From NCBI GenBank assembly GCA_902795275.1, contig CADBKQ010000009.1:1-64000 (forward strand): 64,000 nt of DNA. Direction: 5' to 3'. Made by a program: the position numbers and the translations under genes. Positions 36,197 to 46,894 of the stretch are shown piece after piece. The notes under the pieces were generated by a model. That model was not told where the DNA came from. It did not search any database and worked only from the letters and a program-made list of their open reading frames with translations. The stretch's first letter is position 1; each line of letters begins with the position of its first letter. This DNA comes from an uncultured Eubacteriales bacterium (GTDB taxonomy: Bacteria; Bacillota; Clostridia; Christensenellales; Aristaeellaceae).

Positions 36197-37498
36197 TCAG
36201 GCGTCCAATTGTTCTTTGATCTGTCCGACGGTTTCCAGCGCCCGTTCCGCGATCTTTTCATACCGGGCCTGCTTGCCGCCGCGCACGCGCTCAGGCCAGC
36301 CCTCCATGATGCCGTAGGTGACGTTCATGGGCTGGAAGTTCTGGTTTTGAGTAGACACGTAATGGGCCAGAGCGCCTAAAGCGGTGGTTCTTGGGAAGTC
36401 CGGCAGAGGTCTCCCCTGCTGCTGCATGGCCGCGCAGATGCCCGCCACCATGCCGCTGCCCGCGCTTTCCACATAGCCTTCCACGCCGGTCATCTGGCCC
36501 GCGAAATACAGGCCGGGGCGGGACAGCATCTGGTAGTGATGATCCAGCAGGCCGGGACTGTTCAGGAAAGTGTTGCGGTGCATGACGCCATAGCGGGCGA
36601 ACTCCGCGTTTTCCAAGCCGGGGATCATGCCGAACACCCGCTTCTGCTCCGGGAATTTCAGCCGCGTCTGGAAGCCCACCAGGTTGTACAGCGTGCCCGC
36701 CGCGTCGTCCTGGCGCAGCTGCACCACGGCGTAGGGGTCGCGGCCGGTGCGCGGGTCGGGCAGGCCCACCGGTTTCAGCGGCCCGAAGGCCAGCACCATA
36801 TGTCCCCGCCGCGCCATGCTCTCCACCGGCATGCAGCCCTCGAACACCTTCTTCTCCTCAAAGCCATGGATGGGCGCGGTGTCCGCTTCCAGCAAGGCCA
36901 GCACAAAGGCGTCGTACTCCTCCTGATTCATGGGGCAGTTCAGGTAATCGTCGCCCCGTCCGTAGCGGGAAGCGCGGTAGACCTTGCTCATGTCCAGGGA
37001 TTCCGCCGTCACGATGGGCGCGGCGGCGTCGTAAAAATTCAGAGTGGACACTTCCGGCATGGCGGCGATGGCGTCGGCCAGCCTGTCGCTGGTCAGGGGG
37101 CCGGTGGCGATGATGGCGGGGGCTTCGGGAATCTCCGTGACCTCGCCGTACTCCATCGTCACCAGCGGATGATTTTTCAGGGTTTCGGTGATGTATCCGG
37201 AAAAGCTGTCCCGGTCCACCGCCAATGCGCCGCCTGCCGGGACTCTCGCCTTGTCCGCCGCCGCGAGGATGAGCGAATCCATCCGCCGCATTTCCTCTTT
37301 CAGCAAGCCCACGGCGTTTTGCAGCCGGTCGGAACGCAGGGAATTGGAGCAGACCAGCTCCGCGAAAAGCAGTGAATGGTGGGCAGGGCTGTAATTCTCC
37401 GGCTTCTGCTCAATGAGCGTCACGGGGATGCCGCGCTTCACCAGTTGCCACGCGGCTTCGCAGCCCGCAAGGCCCGCGCCGATGACGGTGACGCTCAT
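36197..37498 (-). CDS. trmFO: methylenetetrahydrofolate-tRNA-(uracil-5-)-methyltransferase TrmFO
   Basis: A 433-residue flavoprotein that makes m5U54 in tRNA using methylenetetrahydrofolate: FAD site [82 protein letters not shown], and the C-terminal [22 protein letters not shown]. The ATG overlaps the topA stop (ATGA). A longer frame only repeats topA in another frame. Confidence 0.96.
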   Translation of the reverse strand: MSVTVIGAGLAGCEAAWQLVKRGIPVTLIEQKPENYSPAHHSLLFAELVCSNSLRSDRLQNAVGLLKEEMRRMDSLILAAADKARVPAGGALAVDRDSFSGYITETLKNHPLVTMEYGEVTEIPEAPAIIATGPLTSDRLADAIAAMPEVSTLNFYDAAAPIVTAESLDMSKVYRASRYGRGDDYLNCPMNQEEYDAFVLALLEADTAPIHGFEEKKVFEGCMPVESMARRGHMVLAFGPLKPVGLPDPRTGRDPYAVVQLRQDDAAGTLYNLVGFQTRLKFPEQKRVFGMIPGLENAEFARYGVMHRNTFLNSPGLLDHHYQMLSRPGLYFAGQMTGVEGYVESAGSGMVAGICAAMQQQGRPLPDFPRTTALGALAHYVSTQNQNFQPMNVTYGIMEGWPERVRGGKQARYEKIAERALETVGQIKEQLDA

Positions 37499-39615
37499 GC
37501 CTCGTCCTCCGTTTCGGTCTTGACCTCCACCCGATGGCGGCAGGTCTCGTTGCTGCACAGGTACCAGGTCTCCCCTTTGCGGGAGCGCTTGAGGGTCATG
37601 TAGCTGCCGCACTTTTCGCACTTCTGATCCACCGGCATCTCCCAGGACACGAAATCGCAGTCCGGGTAATTCTCGCAGCCGTAGAACTTGCGGTTCTTGC
37701 GGCTGGTCTTTTCCAGCAGCCTGCCGCCGCACTTGGGGCACTTGGCTTCGATATAGGTCAAAATCGGCTTGGTGTTGCGGCAGTCGGGGAAGTTGGGGCA
37801 GGCCAGGAACTTGCCGTAGCGGCCCACGCGGTACACCATTTGCGCGCCGCATTTATCGCAGATCACGTCGCTGGGCTCGTCCTTGATTTCCACCTTTTCG
37901 ATTTCTTCCTCGGCGTTTTCCAGCATCTTTTCAAAGGGCGGATAGAACTCCCGCAGCACCTTGTGCCAGTCCTCGTTTCCTTCCTCCACCGCGTCCAGCT
38001 CTTCTTCCAGCTCAGCGGTGAATTCCGTATCCACGATGGGGCCGAAGTACTGAATCATCATGGCGTTGATGGTGCGGCCAAGCTCCGTGGGATAGAGGCG
38101 CTTGTTTTCCCGCATCACATAGCCCCGGGCGATGATGGTGGTGATGGTCGGCGCGTAGGTGGAGGGCCGTCCGATGCCCTTTTCTTCCAGGGTCTTGACC
38201 AAGCTGGCTTCGGTGTAGCGGGCCGGCGGCTGGGTGAAATGCTGCTGGCTGTCCACCGATTCGATGGTCACGGGCGCGCCTTCCTCAAAGGCGGGCAGGG
38301 TGGATTCCGCGGCTTCCTGGGTTTCGTCGGTGCTTTCCTCGTACACGCTGGTGAAGCCGGAGAAGCGCTTGTGCTCGCCGTAGAAGCGCATGCCCACGCC
38401 GTCGCCGCTGACATCCATGCTCATGGTGTCGTAAATGGCAGGATTCATCTGGCTGGCCAGGAAGCGGGAATAAATCAGCCGGTACAGCTGGAATTGCTCC
38501 TTGGTCAGCGACGCCTTGATGGATTCCGGCGTGCGGGTCACGTCGGTGGGCCGGATGGCTTCGTGGGCGTCCTGGGCGTTGCGGCGGCCCTTGAACTCGT
38601 TGGGCGTTTCAGGCAGGTATTCCGCGCCGTAGGCTTGGGGAATAAACGCGCGCACAGCGTCCAGGGCTTCCTGGGAAATGCGCACGCTGTCGGTACGGAT
38701 GTAGGTCACGATACCCTGGGTGCCTTCGCCCTCCAGGTCGACGCCTTCGTAAAGCTGCTGCACCACCTGCATAGTTTTCTGGGTGGTGAAGTTCAGCTTG
38801 CGGCCCGCCTCCTGCTGCAAGGAGGAGGTGGTAAAGGGCGGCGCGGGTACCTTTTTCTTTTCGCCCCGCTTGATGCCGTACACGGCGAAGCGGGCGTTTT
38901 CCACCCGGCGGCGGGCTTCCTTAGCCTCGGCCTCATTGTGAAGCTCGGCCTTCTGCCCGTCCAGGGTGCTGAGCCGCAGGGTGAAGGTGGTTTTCCGGCC
39001 CCGGGCGGCGGGCAGCAGGGCGTTGGCGGTGATGTCCCAGTATTCTTCGGGAATGAAATCCTCGATGTCCTGTTCCCTGTCCACCACCAGGCGGGTGGCC
39101 ACGGACTGCACGCGCCCGGCGCTTAAGCCCTTTTTCACCTTGGCCCACAGCAGCGGGCTGATCTTGTAGCCCACCAGCCGATCCAGGGCGCGCCGCGCCT
39201 GCTGGGCGTCCACCCGTTCCATGTCGATGGGCCGGGGATGCTTCAGGGCGTTTTCCACTGCTTTCTGGGTGATCTCATGAAATTCGATACGGCAGGGGGA
39301 ATTCACGTCCATACCCAGGGTCTGGGCCAGGTGCCAGGAAATGGCCTCTCCTTCCCGGTCAGGGTCGGTTGCCAGGAAGATTTTTGAAGCGGCCTTGGCT
39401 TCCTTGCGGATCTTGGTCAGGATCTTGCCCCGGCCATGAATGGTGATGTACTTCATGGCGAAGTCCTGATCCACATCCACGCCCAGCTGGGACTTGGGCA
39501 GGTCGCGCACATGCCCCTGGGACGCTTCCACCTTGTAGCCGCGGCCCAGGAATTTGGCGATGGTGCGGGCCTTGGCGGGAGATTCCACAATAATCAGTTT
39601 CGATGCAGTTGCCAC
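37495..39615 (-). CDS. topA: DNA topoisomerase I
   Basis: A 706-residue type IA enzyme: Toprim domain ([34 protein letters not shown]), catalytic Tyr in [14 protein letters not shown], and three C-terminal four-Cys zinc ribbons ([24 protein letters not shown], each with a second Cys pair). It relaxes negative supercoils. GTG start at 39615 after GGAGGAACAAAACC; the longer open frame upstream is antisense-like dprA sequence. Confidence 0.97.
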   Translation of the reverse strand: MATASKLIIVESPAKARTIAKFLGRGYKVEASQGHVRDLPKSQLGVDVDQDFAMKYITIHGRGKILTKIRKEAKAASKIFLATDPDREGEAISWHLAQTLGMDVNSPCRIEFHEITQKAVENALKHPRPIDMERVDAQQARRALDRLVGYKISPLLWAKVKKGLSAGRVQSVATRLVVDREQDIEDFIPEEYWDITANALLPAARGRKTTFTLRLSTLDGQKAELHNEAEAKEARRRVENARFAVYGIKRGEKKKVPAPPFTTSSLQQEAGRKLNFTTQKTMQVVQQLYEGVDLEGEGTQGIVTYIRTDSVRISQEALDAVRAFIPQAYGAEYLPETPNEFKGRRNAQDAHEAIRPTDVTRTPESIKASLTKEQFQLYRLIYSRFLASQMNPAIYDTMSMDVSGDGVGMRFYGEHKRFSGFTSVYEESTDETQEAAESTLPAFEEGAPVTIESVDSQQHFTQPPARYTEASLVKTLEEKGIGRPSTYAPTITTIIARGYVMRENKRLYPTELGRTINAMMIQYFGPIVDTEFTAELEEELDAVEEGNEDWHKVLREFYPPFEKMLENAEEEIEKVEIKDEPSDVICDKCGAQMVYRVGRYGKFLACPNFPDCRNTKPILTYIEAKCPKCGGRLLEKTSRKNRKFYGCENYPDCDFVSWEMPVDQKCEKCGSYMTLKRSRKGETWYLCSNETCRHRVEVKTETEDEA

Positions 39616-39647
39616 GGTTTTGTTCCTCCAATGAGAAATTGATTTCT

Positions 39648-40748
39648 TTATCGTTTCAGGGCAAACGCCCGTCCGGCCCGGCGCTCGATCCTGCCGCTGA
39701 TTTCCAGCATGGTGAGCTGCGCGCCCAGTTCTCCGGCGGTACGGCCCGTTTCCTCGATCAGTTCTTCCAGGGTCTTTTCCTCCAGCGCCAGGGCTTTCAG
39801 GATGGGGTAAGCGGGATCGGATTCGTCCAAATCCGGTTCGTTTTGCAGGAACGCAGTCTGTTCTGCCTGCTGTTCCTGCCAACCCATCTGAATCAGAACG
39901 TCTTCCGGCCCGGCGCACAGGTTGGCCCCGGAGCGCAGCAGCATCAGCGGCAGTTCGCTGCCCGGCGCGTCCACGTTGCCGGGCAGGGCGAACACTTCCT
40001 TCCGCTGCGCCTGGGCGTATTCGATGGTGGTGTGTGTGCCGCTTTTGAGCTGCGCTTCGATCAGCAGCACGGCGGAGGAAAGGCCGGAAATGATCCGGTT
40101 TCTCGCGGGAAAATGGTAAGGCAGCGGCTGCGCGTCAGGGGCCAGTTCCGACACAATGGCTCCGCCTGAATCCAGAATGTGCTGGGCCAGTTCCTTGTTT
40201 TCCGGCGGATACAGCCTGCCAAGCCCGCTGCCCAGCACCGCCACGGTGCAGCCGCCTCCGTCCAGGGCGCCCTGATGAGAAGCGGCGTCGATGCCCCTGG
40301 CCAGGCCGCTGACGATGATCACGCCTTTTCCGGCTAACCCCTGGGCGATTCGTTTCGCCTGGGATGACCCGTACCGGGTCGCCCGCCGGGAACCCACCAT
40401 GGCGATGGAACGGGTAAAATCCTTGGGCAGGGTTCCCCGCACAAACAGCACATCCGGCGGGTCGGGAATGGATGCCAGGGAAAGGGGATAATCCTCCCCG
40501 CCCAGGAATACCGGACGCGCGTTCAGACTGTCCAATTCCCGCAGGACGGACGCGCAGCGGGAAGCCCGCAAGTCCGCCAGATAAGAAAAGTTTTCCTCTC
40601 CCAGCAGTTCATAGTATTGGGGCGTAAAGTTCTCCCACACGCCCAGCGCCCCGTCGTGCTTTTCCTTCAATCCCTTCAGCCTGGCCCACGCGCCCATGGG
40701 CGCGCATTGCAGCCAGACGCGGGCCAATTGTTCCCGGGATAATTCCAT
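39648..40748 (-). CDS. dprA: DNA processing protein DprA
   Basis: A 366-residue protein: helical N-terminus, Rossmann-like core with SIAMVGSRRATRYG, IVSGLARGIDAASHQGAL, VAVLGSGLGRLYPPENKEL, IVSELAP, FPARNRIISGLSSAVLLIEA and FALPGNVDAPGS, and a winged-helix C-terminus (KTLEELIEETGRTAGELGAQLTMLEISGRI). It loads RecA on incoming single strands. It follows comM by one base. Confidence 0.96.
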   Translation of the reverse strand: MELSREQLARVWLQCAPMGAWARLKGLKEKHDGALGVWENFTPQYYELLGEENFSYLADLRASRCASVLRELDSLNARPVFLGGEDYPLSLASIPDPPDVLFVRGTLPKDFTRSIAMVGSRRATRYGSSQAKRIAQGLAGKGVIIVSGLARGIDAASHQGALDGGGCTVAVLGSGLGRLYPPENKELAQHILDSGGAIVSELAPDAQPLPYHFPARNRIISGLSSAVLLIEAQLKSGTHTTIEYAQAQRKEVFALPGNVDAPGSELPLMLLRSGANLCAGPEDVLIQMGWQEQQAEQTAFLQNEPDLDESDPAYPILKALALEEKTLEELIEETGRTAGELGAQLTMLEISGRIERRAGRAFALKR

Positions 40749-40749
40749 G

Positions 40750-42291
40750 TCACATCCCCCAGTATTTGCTGTCCAGCGCCCGGTATTGGATGGCCTCGGC
40801 GATATGGGCGGGCTGGATGTCCTTCATTCCCTCCAGGTCGGCGATGGTGCGGGCCACCTTGATAATCCGGGTATAGCCCCGCATGCTCATGCCCATTCTT
40901 TCCACCGCGGTGGTCAATAATTGCTGGGTCGGGCCGTTCAGGGGACAGAACTCTTTCAGCATCGCCCCGTCCATCTGGGCGTTGGCGTAGGTGCCCGTAT
41001 CCGCGAACCGCTTTTGCTGGATGGTTCTGGCTTTCTGCACCCGTTCGCGCACGGAGGCCGAGCTTTCCGCGGGCGCGGAAGCGTTGATTTCGCTGACCGG
41101 CACCGCGTCCACCTCCACCTGCAAATCGATCCGGTCCAGCAGCGGCCCGGAAATGTGGCTCAGATACCGGCGAATGGCCGCTTCCCCGCAGTGGCATTGC
41201 CGGATGCGGCTGCCGTAATACCCGCAGGGGCAGGGGTTCATGCCCGCAATCAGCATGCACCGGGACAGGTACTGCGCCCGGGCCTTCACCCTGGCAATGG
41301 TGGCAAAGCCGTCCTCCAGGGGCTGGCGAAGCGCCTCCAGCACGTTGGGCGCGTATTCCGGCAGTTCGTCCAGGAACAGCACGCCGTTGTGGGCCAGGGA
41401 GATTTCGCCGGGCCTGGCGTCACTGCCGCCGCCCACCAGCGCAGGCGCGGACACAGCGTGATGCGGCGTTCTAAAGGGGCGCTCGGTCATCAGGCCCTGG
41501 CCGGGCTTGATCAGGCCCGCCACGGAATGGATGCGGGTGGTTTCGCAGGCTTCTTCAAAGGTCATGCGGGGCAGGATGCCGGGCAGGCACCGGGCCAGCA
41601 TGGTTTTCCCACTGCCGGGCACGCCGATCATGAGCATATTATGTCCGCCCGCCGCGGCGATTTCCAAGGCGCGCCGCGCTCCCTGCTGGCCTTTGACGAG
41701 GGACAGATCCAGCAGCGGCTTGCTGTCCCCCAGCGAATCGGAATAAGAGGTCTGTATCTGGGCGAACAGCGGAGCCTTGCCGCTGAGATGATCGATCACT
41801 TCGGCCAGGGAATGGGCGGGATAGATGCGCATGCCGGTCAGGGTCTGCACCTCCGGGCCGTTTCCCGCCGGGAGGATGACGCTCTCGATCCCGGCCTGCC
41901 GCGCCGCGATCACCATGGACAGCACGCCGCGCACGGGAATCAGGGAACCGTCCAGCCCCAGTTCGCCCAGCAGCAGCACCCGGTCCAGGTTGGGCAGCGC
42001 CGCCTGCCGGCTGGCCGCCACGATGGAAACGGCAATGGGCAGGTCAAAGGCCGCGCCCTCTTTTTTCAAGTCCGCCGGGGACAGGTTGACGGTGACTTTT
42101 CCGCTGGGCATGGCAAAGCCCGTATTGCGCAGCGCGCTGCTGACGCGGTCTTTGCTCTCCCGCACCGCCGTATCCGGCAGGCCGACCATCGCCCAGTTGT
42201 ACAGTCCGCCGCTTACGTCGACCTCCACGGATACGGGCCTTCCATCCACCCCCTGCAGGGCGAAGCAAATCGTTCTTGCCAGCACGGGCAT
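40750..42291 (-). CDS. comM: YifB/ComM family Mg chelatase-like AAA+ ATPase
   Basis: A 513-residue helicase-like ATPase: N-terminal Lon-like domain (VSVEVDVSGGLYNWAMVGLPDTAVRESKDRV), Walker A GVPGSGKTMLARCLPGILP, FRTPHHAVSAPALVGGG, Walker B GVLFLDELPEY, a CPCGYYGSRIRQCHC zinc cluster and the C-terminal sensor region. ComM promotes branch migration during natural transformation; together with dprA it suggests a competence route, although no uptake genes are in the window. Confidence 0.93.
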   Translation of the reverse strand: MPVLARTICFALQGVDGRPVSVEVDVSGGLYNWAMVGLPDTAVRESKDRVSSALRNTGFAMPSGKVTVNLSPADLKKEGAAFDLPIAVSIVAASRQAALPNLDRVLLLGELGLDGSLIPVRGVLSMVIAARQAGIESVILPAGNGPEVQTLTGMRIYPAHSLAEVIDHLSGKAPLFAQIQTSYSDSLGDSKPLLDLSLVKGQQGARRALEIAAAGGHNMLMIGVPGSGKTMLARCLPGILPRMTFEEACETTRIHSVAGLIKPGQGLMTERPFRTPHHAVSAPALVGGGSDARPGEISLAHNGVLFLDELPEYAPNVLEALRQPLEDGFATIARVKARAQYLSRCMLIAGMNPCPCGYYGSRIRQCHCGEAAIRRYLSHISGPLLDRIDLQVEVDAVPVSEINASAPAESSASVRERVQKARTIQQKRFADTGTYANAQMDGAMLKEFCPLNGPTQQLLTTAVERMGMSMRGYTRIIKVARTIADLEGMKDIQPAHIAEAIQYRALDSKYWGM

Positions 42292-42330
42292 CCCTCTTTT
42301 CTCAGGAAATGAGGAATCAAGCGCATCACT

Positions 42331-42386
42331 CTAATCCCTATTCCCTAATCCCTATTCCCTAATCCCTATTCCCTAATCCCTATTCC
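42331..42386. repeat. heptamer array, GGGATTA family (single arm, 8 units)
   Basis: Eight units in exact alternation CTAATCC, CTATTCC (the complement of GGATTAG and GGAATAG), 42331-42386. This strict 14-bp periodicity is the most regular array in the window and suggests recent copying. There is no opposite arm. It lies between the GT-C fusion gene and comM, just after the fusion gene's stop. Confidence 0.92.
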
Positions 42387-42391
42387 CTCTC

Positions 42392-45300
42392 TCAATACCA
42401 CAGCCACCTGTCAAACCACTTGCAGGCGTCCATCCATTCGCGCTTCGCTGGCACGCCGCTGGCATAGGGGAAGAAGAAAATGAACAGCGCAGCGGCTCCG
42501 AGAAGAAGAATCAGGAGAACGCATTCCACAATCCGCTCATTTCTCTTTTGAACCGCGGAAACCGTCTGGCTTCCCGTGTCTTTCACAGCATTGGCGGCGG
42601 CATCGCCCAGCAGGTCGAGGCACAGCGTGATGGCCAGAATCAGGAACGGCACGCAGGGGAAGTAGTGGTAGATATACGTGCCGCGCGGCACCAGCACCCA
42701 GGGCAGCAGCTGGCCGAAGTAGCACAGCAGGAGCAAGGGCGAACGGGTATCGTCCGTGAGGGTATAGGGAGTAAGCGTATCGTCCTTCTGCAAATGCCGC
42801 TTGATCCACACCGCCAGGCAAACCGCGATGCAAAGCAGGCCGCCCCACCAGACCACCGGGTTGCCCATCGCCATGATGGAGCTTTCATATCCCACCGGTT
42901 CAAAGCTGTTGGCGGCGTACCACATGGGCTTGCCGATCACCGGCCACTGATACCAGGGAGAATAGAAATCATGGTCCATGCCCCGGCCCGGCTCGCTGTG
43001 GTAGCCCAGCATGCCGCCCACCTGACCGTTGGTAAAGTAGGTGCCCACGGCGGCCTCGATCACCTTTTTCGGCGTTACGCCCACGCCGTCGTAAGCAAAG
43101 TACGGGATATACGACACATAGTAGATCACCGCAGGCACGAGCACGAAGAACACAAGGCAGCTGGCAACCGTGATCACCAGGCGCTTCGTTCCTTGTCCGG
43201 CCGCGGCCTTTTCCGCTTCCGTCCGCCTGCTTTCCGGAACCTTCCGGGCGGCCCCGATCAGCCGGACGCGCCGCCAAATCCCGATAAAGAAGATGACCGC
43301 TAAGATCGCGCCCGCGTAGCAGGCCGTCCATTTGCTGGCAACGCCCAGGCCCATAAACAGCCCGGACAGGCCGAGGGGCACCAACGTTTTCCAGAAGGGC
43401 CTTCCGAAATAGTCCTGGAAGTACCAGAAAAACATGAAGTACATCATCCAGATGATGAACAGCACCACAAAGCTGTCGATGGTGGCGATGCGGGTCTGGG
43501 TGAAGTGCATCAGGTCAAAGGCCATGAGCAGCGCCGCGCACAGGCCGCCCCACCAGCGCTTGGCAAACAGCCTGCCCAGCAGATACATGCCCGGCAGCAT
43601 CAGCACGCCCGCCAGCGCGCCCGCGAAGCGCCATCCAAAGGGCGTCATGCCGAACACGGCGATGGCCCAGCTGATGAACACCTTGCCCAGCGGCGGATGG
43701 GTGGTTTCGTAGGTCTGCAAATGGTGGAGATGCTCGTATCCCGTCCGGGCATGGTAGATTTCGTCGAAGTAGGTGGAATTGTACCAGCCCGGTTCGCCCT
43801 CCAGGGTATCCTGCTCGTCCAGCAGGTTCTGCGCGGTTTCATTTTCTCCGCTGTTGCTGACGATCTTTGCCGGACAGACCTGGCCGGTGAAAGGATCCTT
43901 GAACAGCACTTCAAACAGCGTCAGGCTGTAATGCCCTGCCGTCAGGCGCACATAGCGCCCGTTCAGCGTTTCCGGCATCGTCCCGTTCGATACGTAAGAC
44001 AGATATTTCCACTTGAAGCAGTCCCCGACGGCCATGCCCGCGGTGTGGAATTGGTTCCAGTTTTCCCCGTCCTCGCTGACCTCCACGGAAAAATCGCTGT
44101 CATAGTAGTGGATGCCGCCATAGTAAAGCATGTTGAAATCGTTGATTTCGCCCAGGTCGAACACGATCTGCTCATCCGGTGTTTCGGACACATACGCGGT
44201 CTGCGGCGCTTTCATGGAGCCCAGGTTCGTAAAGGTCAGCGCCGCATACGCGGCTGTGATGCACGCCATGATGATCCAATCCCACTTCGTCATCCTGCGG
44301 GTCGGTTCTTCCTTGGGCAGCGGGGATGCTGCGCGTTCGTCCGGGGCGATGCCGAGGGTTTCTCCCCGGCTCAGGGCGCTGCACAGGGCGAGCGACGCGA
44401 AGCATACAAGGCAGTTCATCGCGGCGCAGAAGTATTCCAGCACCGCCATATCACTCTGGATATACACCGCCGGGGCGTCCAGATGCCCGGCGGCGCCGCC
44501 GATGCGGATGTTGCGATCCAGCGCGCAGCCCGCGTTCAGGAAGCCGGCCACGGTGACGCCGACGGCCAGCCACAGGATGCGCACGTCCCTGTTCCACAGC
44601 CAGCCCAGCAGCAGCAGCGCCACGGCAGGGAACAGGTACCTTTCATGCATCATGGCGCCCGTGTTGAACAGCAGCAGCAGCAGCCCGGCGCCAAAAACGG
44701 GCAGATGGCGAATATTATTGTTGAAAGCATACAAAGCGCCAATTGCGGCGAGGGCGTACACGATCATCAGCGTGCTCAGAGAAGAATACGTGAGGCCGCC
44801 GGTCACGGACAGAAGGATGATTGCCAAACCCAGCAAAGCAGCCAGCCCGCCCAGTACATACAGCCGCAAACGGTCTTTTGCGTCTCCCAGCTGTCCGCGG
44901 AAAACAGGCGCGCGGAAAAGGCCCGCTGCCAGCAGCGGCAGCGCCGCCAGGCAGTACGCCAGGAAGGGCAGCAGGAATTGTCCGCTGATATTGCTGTCAG
45001 CGGAAACCCAGTTTTTGCCCAGGAGGAAATACAGGTTGCAGCTGTTCACCGTGGCGTAGGCGTAACGGCCCATGGTCTGCCCGTACAGCCTGAACAGCCA
45101 GTCCGCCGGCAAATGAACGGAGAAGGGAAGTACAATCACCAGCGCGGCGGCAATCATGGCCAGCAGGCCCAGGCCCAGATCCTTGAGAACCGCCTTTCTC
45201 TTTTCTTCGTCCTTCCAGTTCCGAAGAAGGTGCAAGGCCAGCGCCAGCAGCCCCAGCGGGCCGAACATGAGCGCCTGGGGCTTAAAGAGGACGGATACGA

Positions 45301-46552
45301 TAAACAAAGGCAGCGCGGCCATCCACTTGCCTTTTGCCGCGTAAAGAACCGTTAAAACCAGGAACAGGGTCATCAGGGAATCCGCCTGGCCCCAGGCCGC
45401 GCCGGTCAGGATCACCAGCGGGTTGAGGGCGTAAAGCGCAATCAGGCCCAGCGCTGCCCGGACGGACAGCAGCTTCTTTTCCCGCGCTTCCCGGTAAAGA
45501 ACCGCGCACAGGGCAATGTCCGCCAGGATGGGCGGCACTTTCACCATGAATTCCGTCGCGCCGGTTCCCAGCGCTTTGCCAATCAGGCCCACAGGCCACA
45601 GGAGCAGCATATACCCCGGCGGGTAATCGCAGGAGGTAAAAGGATCAACGGGGTCATAAAAGTTGAGGGGGCCGTATTCCGCCATCCGGTTTGCCCAGGC
45701 GCGGAAGCAGCCGATGTCCACATCGTAGCCGGACACATTCCAGCCGATGATCAGCCGCAGCGCCGCCGCCGCAAGAAGCAGCCCCGCCGCCAGCCAGGGG
45801 CCGAGGGACGGCGATTTTTTATCCAATTCTCTTTCCGGCTTGCGCAGGAAGCGGCAAAGCAGGGCGAAGCACAGCACATACGCGCAACTGATTGCCGCCA
45901 GCAGGAAGCCCGCGCTGCCCTGGCTTTCCTCCTGTCCGTAAAGGGGAATTCCGGAAGATTCCCTGAACCAGGCCTGGGCCGTGTAGCCTCCCGGCACGCC
46001 CTCCACTTTTTCAAGGGTCACATCCCGGTACCAGGCTTCGCCGATGGCCTCGCCGCTGTAGCCGCCCAACCGCACGAAGACGTTGACGCTGTGCTGCTCC
46101 TTGCCGGTGCGCCCGTAAAGGGAAACGCTCTTCCATTCTCCTTCGGAATCGTACACATTCTCCGAATACAGATACACATCTTCGACAGACAGGTTGGCCC
46201 CCCAGCCGTCCTGGGCGTCGGCCTTGATATACCCATGCAGCCAGTAAATGGAATCCGGCTCCACAGCCACCGTCTGGGCAAAGCGGGCGTCTTTGTACAT
46301 GTGGTTGACGATGTGGGCCGCCTTGCCCGCTTCCGTGTCCACCACTTCAAAATCCGTCCCGGTCAGGCCAGCCCAGGCGTCCTTATACCATCCGACGGGC
46401 GTGCCGTCGCTCACCTCGGCAAAATCGCCGTTGACCAGCAGGTTTTCCCCCACAGCCGCTTCCCGGCTGCCCGAAGGAAGCAGAAAAAAGCCAGCCGCGC
46501 ACAGCGCCAGCGCCACCGCGGCGATCCATCCGTACCGCTTCAAAAAATTCAT
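42392..46552 (-). CDS. double GT-C glycosyltransferase fusion with two binding-like domains
   Basis: A 1386-residue membrane protein. Order: N-terminal helix; a beta-rich carbohydrate-binding-like domain (about 35-190, NLLVNGDFAEVSDGTPVGW); a first multi-span GT-C unit (about 215-770, with RAWANRMAEYGPLNFYD and CDYPPGYMLLLWPVG); another helix; an F5/8-type-C-like domain (about 815-930, DFSVEVSEDGENWNQF); then a second GT-C unit of the protein O-mannosyltransferase type (YFDEIYHARTGYEHL, ETTHPPLGKVFI, RIATIDSFVVLFI). Such enzymes use polyprenyl-phosphate sugars outside the cell. It interrupts the conserved rbgA-rnhB-yraN-comM order. Confidence 0.82.
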   Translation of the reverse strand: MNFLKRYGWIAAVALALCAAGFFLLPSGSREAAVGENLLVNGDFAEVSDGTPVGWYKDAWAGLTGTDFEVVDTEAGKAAHIVNHMYKDARFAQTVAVEPDSIYWLHGYIKADAQDGWGANLSVEDVYLYSENVYDSEGEWKSVSLYGRTGKEQHSVNVFVRLGGYSGEAIGEAWYRDVTLEKVEGVPGGYTAQAWFRESSGIPLYGQEESQGSAGFLLAAISCAYVLCFALLCRFLRKPERELDKKSPSLGPWLAAGLLLAAAALRLIIGWNVSGYDVDIGCFRAWANRMAEYGPLNFYDPVDPFTSCDYPPGYMLLLWPVGLIGKALGTGATEFMVKVPPILADIALCAVLYREAREKKLLSVRAALGLIALYALNPLVILTGAAWGQADSLMTLFLVLTVLYAAKGKWMAALPLFIVSVLFKPQALMFGPLGLLALALHLLRNWKDEEKRKAVLKDLGLGLLAMIAAALVIVLPFSVHLPADWLFRLYGQTMGRYAYATVNSCNLYFLLGKNWVSADSNISGQFLLPFLAYCLAALPLLAAGLFRAPVFRGQLGDAKDRLRLYVLGGLAALLGLAIILLSVTGGLTYSSLSTLMIVYALAAIGALYAFNNNIRHLPVFGAGLLLLLFNTGAMMHERYLFPAVALLLLGWLWNRDVRILWLAVGVTVAGFLNAGCALDRNIRIGGAAGHLDAPAVYIQSDMAVLEYFCAAMNCLVCFASLALCSALSRGETLGIAPDERAASPLPKEEPTRRMTKWDWIIMACITAAYAALTFTNLGSMKAPQTAYVSETPDEQIVFDLGEINDFNMLYYGGIHYYDSDFSVEVSEDGENWNQFHTAGMAVGDCFKWKYLSYVSNGTMPETLNGRYVRLTAGHYSLTLFEVLFKDPFTGQVCPAKIVSNSGENETAQNLLDEQDTLEGEPGWYNSTYFDEIYHARTGYEHLHHLQTYETTHPPLGKVFISWAIAVFGMTPFGWRFAGALAGVLMLPGMYLLGRLFAKRWWGGLCAALLMAFDLMHFTQTRIATIDSFVVLFIIWMMYFMFFWYFQDYFGRPFWKTLVPLGLSGLFMGLGVASKWTACYAGAILAVIFFIGIWRRVRLIGAARKVPESRRTEAEKAAAGQGTKRLVITVASCLVFFVLVPAVIYYVSYIPYFAYDGVGVTPKKVIEAAVGTYFTNGQVGGMLGYHSEPGRGMDHDFYSPWYQWPVIGKPMWYAANSFEPVGYESSIMAMGNPVVWWGGLLCIAVCLAVWIKRHLQKDDTLTPYTLTDDTRSPLLLLCYFGQLLPWVLVPRGTYIYHYFPCVPFLILAITLCLDLLGDAAANAVKDTGSQTVSAVQKRNERIVECVLLILLLGAAALFIFFFPYASGVPAKREWMDACKWFDRWLWY

Positions 46553-46561
46553 AGCGTCTCC

Positions 46562-46894
46562 TCAGAAAGCGTTTTTTACATGCCGCAGCCCGTCGGCGCT
46601 GATTTCAACCACGTCGAAACGCACCTGCTCCCATGGGTGGGATTTCAAATAAAATTGGGCCGCGTAGCGAAGGTGTCCGCGCTTTTTCGCGTTCACGGCA
46701 AGCAGGCCTTCCCCTTCGCCGCCGTGGGGCCGGGCTTTCACTTCCACAAAAACGAGCGTGTCCCGGTCCATGACAATTAGATCGATTTCTCCGTGGGGCG
46801 TGCGGAAGCGTTTTTCCAGGATGCGCATGCCCTGCTTTTTCAGGTATGCCGCCGCCTGCTTTTCCCCCAGCAGTCCGATTTCAAAAATCCTCAT
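46562..46894 (-). CDS. yraN: YraN family (UPF0102) nuclease-like protein
   Basis: A 110-residue protein with the restriction-endonuclease-like core: GLLGEKQAAAYLKKQGMRILEKRFRTPHGEIDLIVMDRDTLVFVEVKAR in outline, with the E-D-ExK metal-site pattern, and NAKKRGHLRYAAQFYL. Function unproven, likely in DNA repair or recombination. ATG overlaps the rnhB stop (ATGA), the standard rnhB-yraN pair. Confidence 0.92.
   Translation of the reverse strand: MRIFEIGLLGEKQAAAYLKKQGMRILEKRFRTPHGEIDLIVMDRDTLVFVEVKARPHGGEGEGLLAVNAKKRGHLRYAAQFYLKSHPWEQVRFDVVEISADGLRHVKNAF

Noticed and set aside
37500..37852. N-terminal extension of trmFO
   Set aside because: This is the topA zinc-ribbon region read in another frame; trmFO starts at 37498 with its FAD motif.
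43505..45355. 616-codon plus-strand open frame opposite the GT-C gene
   Set aside because: Arg/Gln/His-rich shadow; the minus-strand frame has clear membrane helices and motifs.
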